A stretch of 64,000 bases of DNA, from positions 43,595,797 to 43,659,796 of the forward strand of contig CM039184.1 of the NCBI GenBank assembly GCA_008360975.2. The letters run 5' to 3'. The translations under genes and the position numbers were made by a program. The notes under the pieces were generated by a model that saw nothing but the letters and a program-made list of their open reading frames with translations, made no database searches and was not told where the DNA came from. Positions 1 through 12,882 of the stretch are shown in pieces. The stretch comes from Lichenostomus cassidix. Its lineage: Eukaryota; Chordata; Aves; Passeriformes; Meliphagidae. Numbering within the stretch: position 1 is the first letter of the stretch; every line of letters begins with the position of its first letter.

Positions 1-1808
1 ATAGTTTCACCACTTTTACTTAACACCAGTCTCTAAATGCATTGAATTTCCATGGCACCGTCGTTTTTATTTAATGGTAGCACCATGTAGGCCCACTAAT
101 TATCCAAAACTACAACATTATGAATTCTTGGAACCTATATATTTGGATTTCAAAGAGATGGTAGGGTCCTCCCATGATGCTCATTAATGGTAGAGAAAAT
201 ATTTTTACGTCCTTTACCATCTATCAGTTCTAACATCATCTGTAATCTGTCCCATCCTTTTGTAGTTACAGATTACAGTAACCTTTGCATCTTGTCTGAA
301 ACTTAAGTAATACTTCAGTGGCCTAAGTTTCTCACAAAATATCCTGGTCACTGACCTAACTGATCATATGCCTTACTACTGCTTTACTCACTGATTTTCC
401 ACTGTTTTTAATCAGTTGAGGTTTAAATCAGACACTAACTTCAGAACACAAGAGATACAACTCACTCAGTAGGTCCATCTTGCCCATTGGACCAGGCAAG
501 AGTTTTCCTCATGTGCCCACAGTGCTCATGTTTATACCCAGTGAAGCTGACTCACCCTGTGGTTGCCTTTGCAAACTGGCTGCTCTTCTCAGAACACCTC
601 AATTTTTCTGCTTGAATCTTTCTGCCATTAAATCATGAATCATGAAATCATTAATAAACCACAAATATCAGTCATACTCAATGACACAATACAGACTGTT
701 ACAATAGCACATAACTCAGAGAGTCAAGGAGGCAAATTCAAAATAGAAATGAGATTTTCCTTCATCATTCTTGAAAAACCATGCTCTCAAACTTTTGAGA
801 GAGAGTAATATGCTTCAGGAGAAACATTTATTTTACACAAACTCACTTTTGTATTTCAAACTGAACAACTGAAAGGAAATTCATTGTGCTATTCTCCTTA
901 CATTTGGGATCAATTCCTAAGAGCAAGAACATTGTTGTGGAGTTCAATTGAGGGTAGAAAGGTTGGATGAATTAGGAAGCCACGATTTTTTATCATTGTC
1001 AGTTAGCCTTAGAGCTTCTGAAATCTTTTACTCCTAGCCCAATTGGCCCTTCAGCCAGACCATGTGGATCATTAAGGATTTGTTTAGTCAGGTGGGCTCA
1101 TTTCATTAGGGGGTGGTTAAGCTTTTTTCCACTGTCCTGAAGCATGGATGACTTGCACAATGGGCCAGCTAGCATTTCTGAAAATCCTTGGAAAAATATG
1201 TACTTTTATTTATTTACTTCTCTTGAGCTGAACTGTTGATATGGCTTTCATGACATTAAGAAAAGGCAATCGCACCATGCTGAGTTTCCCAAACAGAAGC
1301 AATTAAATCCAGATGAATGAATTTTCCCTGCAGCATATCCAAGCTAACAGTCTTACTGGATAACTACTCAAAATGGTATTGTTCCCTATTTTTAAAAGAT
1401 CCCTCAGTATTTGCTGTTCATAGCTGAACATTTTAACACTTCTTTGATCACAGGAAAATTCAGGCAATTTATGAAGAATAACAGAAATCCCAAAATTATT
1501 AATTTCATATTCTTTTTTATCTTCCTTTCTTAAATGCTTTTTCCTATTAGGCCTTATAAAATTGTGTTTATCCCAATACCCGTTTTGGAGAAGAATTTGG
1601 AATGGCATCCAAATTTGTTGAACAATAGTTAAAATATGTGATTTAATCCTGGCTCAGATATGTTTGTCTTTTTTATTCTATCACCTCTTTGTGATAACTC
1701 TTGAACTCAAACCTCCTATTTGATTTGGTAAAGCCACACTTGGAAATAACATTGACTTCTGAATCTATTTTCCCATCTTTTATATACCTATATAAGAAAT
1801 GTTTTTTT

Positions 1809-1830
1809 GTGTGTGCGTGTGTGTGTGTGT
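1809..1830. repeat. (TG)n dinucleotide microsatellite with one interruption
   Basis: A run of alternating G and T with a single C substitution, seen directly. It is short, follows a T run, and is likely to vary in length between individuals. No function is implied. Confidence 0.9.
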
Positions 1831-3184
1831 ATCTCCTGCAGCACTGTGGGCATATTTACAATGTAAATATGTTGGGTGTTAGTCAAAACTAGAACTTGTA
1901 ACCAACCTCACCTCCCATTCAAACTGATCAGCTCCTAATCATAGTCTACTGGGTCCTTTGTGGACAGACACACTGACACAGACTGACCGACTGAACCCAA
2001 TTTGAGCAGCATGTCCTTCCTGAGCTGCAGGCACTGCTGCTGCTCTATTCCTGGGAGACAGCAGCTGTGAAAGGAAGCTGTCAGTCATCAGCTCCCCAAA
2101 ACAGAAGAGAGATGTGCAGGCACGTAGAGGTGCTGTGGGCTGAGCTGGGAGGCAGGAACTCACCTCCCAGCTGGGACCAGCGCAGGGCATACTTTTCCTT
2201 CCTCCTGATCCAGGCTGTCAGAGCTGAGCATTAATGCCATTACCTGCTGCAGCAATGAAACTTTCAGAGACAAGAAGAAAAAGGAAAATGCTGTGGCCAC
2301 AGACAAGTCTCAGCTGGACTCAAGTCCAGTTAGGGCATCGATAGTTAGTTATCCTAGCCCCTGGGGATAGCAGCTCAGGTTTCAGCTCAGGCTGTCATTT
2401 ACTGCTTAGTTACTCCTTATTTCTCTCTTGATTGACAGTGTAAACACAGCCTGTGTTTTTAGATAAAGGTTAAGAACTTGGGTGCGGTATACAATAATCT
2501 GTCGCATCAATATTACTTTTATATGTTTTGTTTCTCTTAATAATTTTTCCTCACATCAATATATCGAGGAGAGATAGTTTCAGATTTTATAGTAAGAAAA
2601 TCTGAAATTTCCTTCTAATACTGATGCATACAATTTAGAGTAATATATTTTGGTTATTGCTGATAGAGAAAGTGAAAATCCTCAAATAGTCCTTGTAGAG
2701 GTCACACAATACTTATCATGTCTGAGCTATGATGTGAAAGAAAATAATAAGGTGATAACTCCATGGAATGTTATGGGTGTTGAATTTTCACTTTAGTTGC
2801 AATAAATTATGGGTGCTTTTAAAAAGAATATGCCATACTGTTCGGTTTTGAAGGTATTTTTCTTACCTTCCAAAGAAGATCATTTATCATACAATGTAGT
2901 ATAATTCATTTGCTGGTTAGCAAGGCTCCAGGGTGTGACAGGCAAGTATACCCTGTGTGTGAAGGCTATATGCAAAAGCAGCAATGCCTTTCCCACAGCA
3001 GTACAAACTCTAAGTGGAATACAGTGAAGAGGTAAATCGTTGAGCAGAATGCTTAGCTGTGCTCAGTAACAGTAACAAGACTTTCTACCCAATCTGACTT
3101 TACCAGTAAATTTGTAGCTAATAATTAGTTTCCATCCAGCAATGGAAAAATTAAGGACAACCATAGTAATTGGTTGGAAAGCAC

Positions 3185-3335
3185 CTCAGGAGGACTCTAC
3201 TGAAGCAGGGCCAGATCTGAGATCTGAGCAGGTTTCTCAGAACTTTATCCAGTTGGGTCTTGAAGGTCTCCAAGGATGGAGCCTGTAGAACTTCTCTGCA
3301 AGAAAGGTTTGGCTGTACCTGAACTGTTCCTGGCA
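3185..3335 (-). mobile_element. CR1 LINE fragment, minus strand
   Basis: The text resembles the antisense form of the CR1 3' region. It mentions a GAAGCAGGGCCAGA-like stretch, then AGCAGGTTTCTCAGAAC, then a TTGAAGGTCTCCAAGGATGGAGCC block and a CTTCTCTGCAAGAAAGG block, in the order expected for CR1 read on the minus strand. It lacks the terminal tail, so both ends are truncated or decayed. The small open frames crossing it on both strands are repeat-derived and not genes. Assignment is from remembered family structure, without an alignment. Confidence 0.7.
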
Positions 3336-3924
3336 ATAAATCATTCATCTCACCTGCTTGTTGCTACCTTGCTGACTGACTACTTACTACCTGCATGTCT
3401 CAGTCAGTTGCCAGTGGTTTTGACCTCACAAATGCTGGGAGGTGAAATGGCTTCAGCTGTCATTTGTTTGCTGTCACAACAGAAAAACGCCCTGAGAATA
3501 CAATGCTTTTCCATTCCTAGAGATGTACTTTTTCCATCAGCTCCACCTGCAATTAAGGCAGAGGGTTTTGAAAGTGGCTCTTCAAGGGGAGAGTACAAGA
3601 GAAACTAAAGAATTGATGTGAGAATGGCCAGAGATGGAAGAAACCCATCCCTGCCATTGCATTGTGGAGAGGAAGGAACAAATATGAATATGGGGATGGA
3701 GGGAATACAACATCATTTCCAAAGAGCAGAAAAGTCTGCCATGCAGAACAAAAATTGGTAAAAATAAGAATTAATGAGTTCAACCTAGAGAAAAATTGTG
3801 ATTCTGTGTCAGTATTACATTTTTAGTACTAAGGAAGGTAACACTGGAATAAGACTCTTTTAGCTTGGGGCAGTTTTGGTGGTTTGTAAGAGGAGCTGGA
3901 GAACTATACATCAAGTACGACAGT

Positions 3925-4003
3925 CTTGTCATTGAGAGACAGATTACATGACATTTCAAGATCACTTCCAGTTGTATTTTTTATCATTCTATGACTTTCA
4001 ATT
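3925..4003 (+). mobile_element. Decayed CR1 3' tail, plus strand
   Basis: The order AGATTACATGACATTTCAAGATCACTTCCAG followed shortly by CATTCTATGACTTT (split here for description) matches the CR1 3' end pattern of 'gatgacctt..aaggtcccttccaa...attctatgattct', with many substitutions. Only the last 80 bases or so are recognisable. It is much older or more diverged than the copy near 46.9 kb. Confidence 0.5.
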
Positions 4004-6771
4004 AGCTCACATTAATGAATATAAATGTGTAATATTTAATACTGTGTCAGATTTCAAGCAGTTGTTGTTGATGGTTTCAGATTAAAATAGTCACTAGACT
4101 TGAGAAGCTGAACTTACGGCTGAAAAACCAGCGAATGTTAAAAACGATTATACAAAATTTATTTATTTAAATGTCTATGAAAAAACTGCTTAAATAGTAA
4201 TTATGTGGTGCAACTTTGGGCCTCCTAAGGATTTAAGATAGAAATGCAAAAAGAATATGAGTATTAAAATAAATGACAGAAACATATAAGCAGAGCACTT
4301 TTAGGGGAGAACGAATTCAAGGATTCAAAAGGGTAGTTGCAGAAGAATGAGGCTTTCAGACTAACTTTGTCTCTTGGTTCTATGTGACATGGGTTCTGTC
4401 CTTTGATGTGAATGGAGAGTGAACCCTAAAGGCTCATCTACAGGCCAGAGTGTGTCTGAGCAAGCCCTCAATGCTGGGCACTGTGCACAGATCTGTCCCC
4501 TTAAGTAACATTTAATAGCTAAAATAATTCCAGTGTGCATAAACATATTTCAAAGGCATACATGAAATAGCTGAATATATTATAAAGAAAAGTGGAATTC
4601 CTTGTCTGAACCACAGACTTCTCCAAAATTCCAGTCAACCACTTACCACATGGTCAGGCACTTAGCTTTGATGCATTTCAGACAACAATATGCAGAAGAC
4701 AGATGCTATTATGGGGTGTCTGAGGTAAACAAGGGAGAGTTGATATTTTTTTACCAAATTTGGGGTATTATCAGCTTTTCAGAAGTCATCTCTGCAGAGA
4801 TGGTGCAGTAATTGTTGCAGAGTTTTAGAGAAGCTTGCGTGACTGCAGCATCTTTGTTATTTATTTCAGGAAATATCTTAGCTGAAAAATATGGTGTGTG
4901 ACATATAAAGGGTGATCCAGCTTCCTTTGATTCTGTATTCTCTCAAAACCTCTAATTGTCTTTCATTACTATTTGCTAAAAATTCAAAGGGAAAAGGAAA
5001 ATGTGCATTTTGAAGATTTTTTTTTTTTTGTGCTATCAAGAATGTTTCTAAATGCGGCTGAAAAGGAATAAGAGTTTCCTTGATCAACATTTCCACTCCC
5101 AATATGTTTGGTCTCAATTCCAGCTTGGAGGGCTTGTTTTGCTTGACTCAGCTTCCATGTGGTTTAACTAAGAAGTCTGATACGAACACCTAATTTTGTA
5201 ACCCTTTTGTTGAAACTGTTTTCTTGAGGCAAGTTCTGAAAATTCATATTGGTCATTAACCCAAACCTGAGCTTTTACATTGGTTTTATTCACAAACAAA
5301 AATTTTATCTCCATTCAAGATCAAGAGTTTTACTGCCACTTCCTCAGTCACCAATAACAGTTCTCATAAATATCAGTGTGCTGTGAATTGTGATAGAAAA
5401 GTAACCTTAGTTTAAATCTCACCATGCAGAAGTAATTTAATAGGAAGGTAATTGTCATTGGGACAATCCAATTTTCACATGGGAAAGAGTGAGCTCTTTC
5501 CCAAGAAAACAAAGCACTTAAACTTCTTTCTCTGAATATAAAAGGTTAGCAAGGGGTTTTCTCATGCTATCATGTTCTCTTACAAACTTCTGACATTAAA
5601 AAGTATTTCTGGCATTTCTTCAGCTGCATAGATTGGCAAAGCTAAAGAAGCTTTGGTGAATTAAGAGACAGAGGACATCAGTTTACTGCTCCTTTTTGAC
5701 AAGACACCTCTCTTTGAGACCCTAAGCAAATTACAAATGTACACACCCCCTAAGTTCTTTGTAATGGTGTCCTGAAGAAATACATTTGAGAAGCTCTCAG
5801 TACCCTACAATGTCTGTAAAATCAGCTTAAGCACACCTGTAAAAAACAAGGTTACAGTTAAGTTGTCACTTTGCACTTTGCAACAAAAATGCAAGCCTTT
5901 GCAAGAAAAAATAAAAATCAGTGCACTATTTGTCCTCCCTTTTTTCATCTTACCTGGCCAACACTGACATTTGTAGGGTTGCACATAAGACCCTAATAAG
6001 CACTACACCTTTCCCAGGACTGTGTTCAGCTGGACCCCAATGGCTTTCTGGAACTTACTGGAAACCAGTGCTGGTATAAGGAGAGCTGAGGGGTGGCCTG
6101 AGCAAGCAGATGAGAGAACAGGAACTTGTTAGAACCAGGAATTTGGGAAATGTTAAAGTAACCATGGAATTATGACCTGTATCAGATAATGATTTAGATG
6201 TCTATTTTTTAAAACTAAGTTTGGAGTACAGCTATAAACAGAACAATGTATAAAGTTACTAAACAATTGTTTTCTGATCACCATTGATTCTTGAAATATT
6301 AAACTGTTATTAATATAATGTGAGGTGAAAGTATATTTTTAGTCATTGTCTACTGTAAGGTTTTATAGTAGATCAGCAGCGAACATCCATTAAAGTTTTT
6401 CTGACAACAAGAGAGTGGATTTTCAGTGCCTTCTTAGTAATAATTTATAGCTCTGTAATCTCATATACCCAGGATGCTTATAACCTAAGACTAGGAAACT
6501 CTGAATATTCTGATAAGAATGCAGAATAACATCTTGCTTACCTAAATATTTTCTTTGCCTAATATTTGGCATTTCAGAGAATCAGCTGAACAGTCTGAAG
6601 TAGCTGTGGGATTCAAGATACCTCACTTACTTCTATATGTTTGGGGTTTATTTTCCTTTTTGTTTTCTCATCCATATTAGTTCTAGTGACACATTTATAT
6701 TATGGAGAAGGGATGTATTTTTGTCAGATTCTTGTCTTTCCACTCAATATGCTGTATGCTTACTCAGGTAT

Positions 6772-6850
6772 GTGTTTCAGTCACCACCCCTGGACATATT
6801 CAAAGGAAGTGTAGATGTGGCACTCATGCAACTCTTGATAATGAGCCAAC
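6772..6850 (+). mobile_element. Possible short CR1 fragment, plus strand
   Basis: CACCCCTGGACATATTCAAA and the following GTGTAGATGTGGCACTCA resemble the CR1 segment 'catccctggaggtgttcaaggccaggttggatgtggc'. No tail is present and the match is short, so this is a tentative call. Confidence 0.4.
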
Positions 6851-9800
6851 CAATCTCTATTTTTTTTTTAATTAATTAGTCTCTCCAGATAAACTTGTAA
6901 TGCTTGTGCATTCAGAAAATGCCAAATTTAAACCAATGTACAAAGTCTCTTCACAGTACAAATCAGAGTTCATGCATGTGTCATCAACTGTGTCTGCTTA
7001 TGTTGCTTGTAAATACATAAATATATAAATAACCCCACAGAACTCAAAAGAGTAATCTAAAACTAAAGGAAAAGGCAGAAGCAGTTAAACATTTATTTTT
7101 AACAAAAAAAAAAAAAAATCAAAAATACCTGCAGATGAATGATAACTTGGAAGTCTTCAAGTTGTTAAGTCTCATGGAAAGTCCCACGGAAGAGTTACAA
7201 GGTGAAGCAACCACCTAAACCCATTCCTCTTGTATGTAGATTTTTTAATGATTTTTGTAGAACAAAGAAAAGTGAATACAAGAAATTTTCTGTAAAGTGT
7301 GTTTACTCAGTGATGAATCTTGACTACGACCTCACCCCCACACACTCCCACACTTGAATAATATGCAAATTGGTTAAGGTATGATTAGTAAGGGCATTGT
7401 GTTGTTTATTTTTAATAGGCTGTTTTTTCCATTTATTGACGTCACAATCATACGACTGAACATATATCTTACCTAAAAAACTGAGCTGACATTGCAACCT
7501 GTATTCTCAAAGCCCTTCATTTACTAGGGTAGCATGAAAACTATTTATGACAAGAACTCCTACTTCTCACCGAGAATTTAGAGTGTGCAGTAGTTTGTGG
7601 GTTTCAATTCTCATGTCTGTCTTAGGCCTGATTCAAATCCATGGCAATTGTGGGAAGAGTTGCACTAATTTCAGGAGGCTACTCTGTAGTATTATTCCTC
7701 TATCATCAGGTATTCCAGGGTAGAGTGTCAGTAATGGACTTTTCATAGGTACTAGGAATTACCTAGATTCTATGTTTTCACTGGTAAACTAGAGGACAAA
7801 GTAGCCTTTATACTCATTCTTCTTCCAGCATTCCCTTTGCACTGTCTTCAGTGCAGTGTAGAACAGAAAATATTTGGTTTGCTTTCCATTTGTAAACAAT
7901 TCCTTGCTTCCAGGTTTTAAATGCATTAAATGATGTAGACATATAAACTGTAAATACACAAAGACATTCACTTATTGGTGTATTTGTAAAACACTCCAAC
8001 AAACACATTTCAAAGCTAAATTTCATGTCAGTGATGGTGATTTATTTTCTGATTAATAAAACGGTCTCTATTTTTCCTTGTTGCAGTCTTTGATTTATAG
8101 TATAATAGAAAAGCAACAAGATCACTGAAGTATTTTATTATTGATTTTGCACAAAATTGCTAGATCTGAGGTAGTCTTTTAATAATGTAAAAATGTAACA
8201 TCAACTGTCTATCACTCACATTCACATCACAGTTCTATTTAATTACAGTATTTTTCCGGTTGGATAATTAGTATTCAGATTACTGTCATAATGTTCTCCA
8301 CAAGGCAGAAGTCTTTTCACTCACAGCAAAGAGAAATGAGGTACAATAAAGGTAAAAATATGCTTTTTTCTTACTTTGTAAGACATAATCATTAAAGTGT
8401 AGTCATAAAAGGTGATTTTAGAGTAATTACAATGCTAATTTACAAAATATGAAGAACAAAGCTGTAAAGTAACAGAATACTATTTATGCTGGAAAGAGCA
8501 TGATGAATTATGTTACGTTTAACTATACCTTTTTCCACCCAGTGAACAGAGATTACATTCATATTGTGCTCTGTGTCTCTGTGGAATTTGATTTTGGCAA
8601 ATTTTTGTAGTCATAATCCTGATATGATGCTAAGTCGGGAATGCCTGCTGGGAGTTTGGTGTCATTAGACTGGCTACTGCAATCAAGTGTAACTCCAAAG
8701 ACAGAGATCTGGATTTCATACATTATCTATACTTTATGAAATTGTAGAGAAATTTAAGATTATTATCTTCTACAGTGGATAAAATGTACCATTTCAAGTT
8801 GGTTAACTGTACATTTGATTTTGCTTGTCTTAGTTACTGGAATTAGTGCCACCACTTATTTGCATTAATATTGAAGGAAAATTGGTATAATTATAATGTA
8901 GTAATAGCAGTCTGAGAAGTCTGTGTTTTCCATTAATAGTTAACATAGCTGTGCAACAATAATTTCTCAGATTGTTTTGCACCAAGGTTTTTCAGTGATT
9001 TTCCATTTCATCAAAAGTGAATTGCTAAATTCCATTAGTAAAACAACATCTCTGCTAGACAGTTTACTCAGCTGACATGAAACATGCAAAACTAGAATGC
9101 TAAAAAAACCCCTAAAAATACTAAATAGTCTATGGGTTGAGTATGTGTTTAGGCGAAAAAACAGCTGTAGAAAGGAAATTACTACAAAGGAATGCTTTTG
9201 TTTGGATTAAATTAGCTTTGAACGTGAAAGATGTCAAATTTTTGCAATGGAAATCGAGTTCAGTTCAGGAGACCATATCTGTGAACACCACAAGAGTTTG
9301 AAAGATCTGGGGAAAAGTCAGGCAAATTGAGAAGCTGCACCTCATTTCTAGTGCTGAAATCCTCTTGTTCCTTAACTTTCAGTTGGATATACTTGGATTT
9401 TATGTTCTCTGTCATTTTTAAGCACATTTCATTATTTTCCCCAGAATGCAGCACTATCCCTGAAAGCACTCTGCTCTACGGAAGGAGACATATTTTTTGC
9501 CTGGAAGTGTAAAAGCATTGTTTTTGTTAAGACCATAAGTTATTCAGAGATTGGTTTTCTAATCTAGTTGTATTTTTTACATTTCTCTGAGGATACAGTA
9601 TTGAAAATCACAATTACAATATAATATAGAAATCAAGGGCCTCTGAAGACTTCACTTTTACAAACATAACTTATTTCTGTGTTTAACAGGAGTTAAAAAG
9701 GATGTGTAAACTAGTGTTACTGAATACTCTATATTTGGAAAAACTGAGTTAGTCATCTAAAGCTCTTGTAAGGAAAATGAGAAGAAAAGCTATTCTCCCA

Positions 9801-10076
9801 ACAGCATGTGTGAATGTGTTGAGTGAATAGCTGCAAGAATATATGAGTGTGTCTCCTCACCTGTGATTTGTACACCAGTGTAGGCTTATGTTATTCATTC
9901 TATTTTCAGTCCATTCTACATATTAGATCAAGTATTGTTTATAATAGTAATTTTACTGTGATTTTTCTGGTGTCCAGGCCTTGTGTCTTATGTCAAAATG
10001 GAATGGAGTGCTTTACTTAGTAATTTTGTTTTAGTGTTCTCTGCCTGCAATCCCTCTAAATAATGAATAAGACTCT

Positions 10077-10160
10077 AATCATAGAACCATAGAAGGGTTT
10101 TGAGTTGGAAAGGACCTTAGACATCCTCTAGTTCCAAAACCCCTGTGATGGGCAGGTATA
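10077..10160 (-). mobile_element. CR1 3'-terminal fragment, minus strand
   Basis: It begins with ATCATAGAACCATAGAAGGG, the complement of the CR1 octamer tail. It continues through GAGTTGGAAAGGACCTTAGA and a CATCCTCTAGTTCCAAAACC block, all standard for the reverse complement of a CR1 3' end. The element is 5'-truncated to under 100 bases, typical for CR1. Confidence 0.88.
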
Positions 10161-12805
10161 TGGTACAGTACGGTGTAAAATTTGGAGAGAGATAAAATTC
10201 TCAGGTATTTTTCAAAGTTTGTGAACTCCACAGTGCTGTGTAGGAGGATGGAAATTTTAACTTATTTGCATATCTTATAGTAAAAAATCATCTGACTAAT
10301 TTCAAGACTGCATCTTTTGCATTCTTCATTTGTTTCTTCAAGTGGAAACCTCTATAGTATTAAATCAGTGGTATATAATAACTTTTTCTTTTTTCAAAAA
10401 GGGTACTTTTTAGCAAGGAAAGACAAGAATGAGTAATGTAATGCTATCTGAAGTGTATAGCATTAATATAAGATTTTAACTCAGTCCAGCTGGCTGCAGA
10501 TCAAGAGTACCAGGCAAAACTCAGCCATGTCTTTCTATAATTGATCCCTTTCTTTTGTGGGTATGCCAGCTTGTCTTGTCAATTGTGTGAAAGTCTTGCC
10601 TCTAAAATCCAAGTTTTCCCTCTCAAAGAGATTATGAGCATCTTGGCACAAGAGTGGCAGGAAGGAGGTTGTGCCCTCATGGCCCCAGCAGGAGGATGTT
10701 TGGAGTGGGATATTCTGTCCCCTCCTTAGCCACAGGAGACCGAAATGGCACTGATGGGGAACTGCTCGTTCTGGAAATCAGCAGATGCTTTCAAAAGGAA
10801 CACATACAGGGAAGGGGGAGTGACTCCATCCCCCTGAGGGCATTAAGAGAGAGCACAAAGTTAGTTTTGAGTACTATCTGCTTCTGTACAAAATCTTCGC
10901 TGTGAAAATTAATATAGGTTTTATGCTTAACCATCTACACCCTTTTCAAAAGGTTCCCTTTGCTTCAGCTCTACTCAGCCAAAAGATGTATGTGGGAAAA
11001 GGGACTGCAGTAGGGACTCTGTGTGTGATGTAAAAACAGTGGCTACAGGTGAAAGGTGAAAACACACTTGGAGAAATACAGGGTTTAAAAGGGCAAGGAA
11101 GTGAAACCCATCCACTTCCATTTTGCCATGCCTGGATAAGACAGAATGGATGCATTAAATCCAAACTTAGTGTCAGACTCTTTAATTGGTTTATTTTTTT
11201 TGAGTTGGTTAAAGTAACTGTAATGTATTGATAATATGGGTATAAAACTCAAAACCTTAAATAAAAAGGAGGGAGTAAGTACTTCCTAGAAATACTCTGA
11301 TTAATGCTGCTTTCATACAGGGTTTTTATCCATCAACTGTTCAAAGTAAAATTATAACATTGTGTGCAGAGAACATTATATTCAGAAATTGCCAGGTGTT
11401 CTCACAAATGTTGCAAAAAAAAAATTCTGCAACTTGGCAGTAAAAAGACACACTAGCACTAGAAGACATGGGAGTACATAGGCGGAAAATGTACTGTTAT
11501 TCTTGTCAATAGTGATATAAGCTCCAAAATTACAAAAGTGACTCAAAAAAGTAGTTAAATCTCATTTGCAGGCATGTTCTCAAATTTCATTCTATTAGCA
11601 TTGTTTGCTGATGATAGCAACAGGACTTGTAGACTGTTTTCCTTGTAAAAACATTTGGAGTTTTAATAATTTAGGAGTTAATTCAAGCATCCTTCATTCT
11701 AGGAACAGTTACAATGTTTTCTGTTCTAAACATATGGATATATTCAGATTTAACTAGCTTCTTTATCACACCAGTGAGGATAAAAATTAAAAGAAATATT
11801 TTTTTTCCAGTTCATGACCTAAACTATTTCCTCCTTGTGTGGAGGCGTTAAAAATAAAATTTCCAGACAAATAACATCTCAAGTTTGACCTACTGTTTAT
11901 GTTTGTGATGCATGCCTGAATTGCCCTATGTAAATGTCTTAAGGCAGAAATAAGGGTTGTAAGAGTTTTCGTTGACCACACACCACCTAATGCCCAAGTT
12001 TTGACTTCTTAATGGTAAAGGTAGGGTTTCTGTGTAATTCTATGAATGTGATTGGTATTTTGGGGTTCTAATTTGGAAGGTAAGTAGCTATCAGTAGGAA
12101 ATAACATGAAAGAAAGGAAGCAAAGGAAACACTGTTTTTTCAAAAGAAAACAGCTAATACCTTGCTGGCTATAGATGGTATCACACTTCAGTAATAAAAT
12201 CCCAGAATATACCCAAAAGGAAGAGATTAAAAAGATATCAAGGTTATAAAGCTCTTGGAAATTCATTGGAGAATATGAAGGCTAAAACTGTCCAAAGATA
12301 ATCTTATAATAATATTAGTTCTGCATGTTGTGATGAACCTCCAACTCAATATTAGACTTTTTTAATTTGCATGTATTAATTTTTTTGTATAATGCTTAGA
12401 CTTTCGTGTATACAAATTGGTAGTGCCCTGACAAAACAGGTGTTTAGTAAGTTGTAAAAACAGAAATTATTGCTAAAATGTTAAATTTCTCATATTTATG
12501 TGAACTGCATCCAAAACCACAAAGTCAGAACTTCTAAACAGAATAGCTAAATTCCATAATGATAATATTGTTTTCTGAAAGCAGTGTTTCCCTGCAAACC
12601 CAGCACATTTTGCCAAACCTAAGTATCACTTTGAGCAATATTTTGCCACCTCTTCATTTCAGCAGGTTCTTCTCCAACATTCTCAATCTGCTACATGCAA
12701 AGCAAGTTTTTACTGTTTTGGCAGGATGAATCAAACAATTTGCTTGGGGAAAATTTCAGATTTTTTTTCCTTTGAGTAAAATGCCTGATATCTTTTTAGT
12801 GTGTG

Positions 12806-12882
12806 AGAAAAAGAAAAAAGGGGAAAAAACCCCACAAAAAAAACAAACACAAAAAACCCCAACAAAAAATCGCAAAACAAGG
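12806..12882. repeat. A/C-rich low-complexity tract
   Basis: Runs of A are broken by CCCC, CAC and CAAAC blocks over about 75 bases, with no fixed period. It is low-complexity intronic or flanking DNA. I see no polyadenylated retrocopy attached to it. Confidence 0.8.

Noticed and set aside
3276..3608. 110-codon plus-strand open frame
   Set aside because: Its first part is antisense CR1, and the rest has no family-like sequence.
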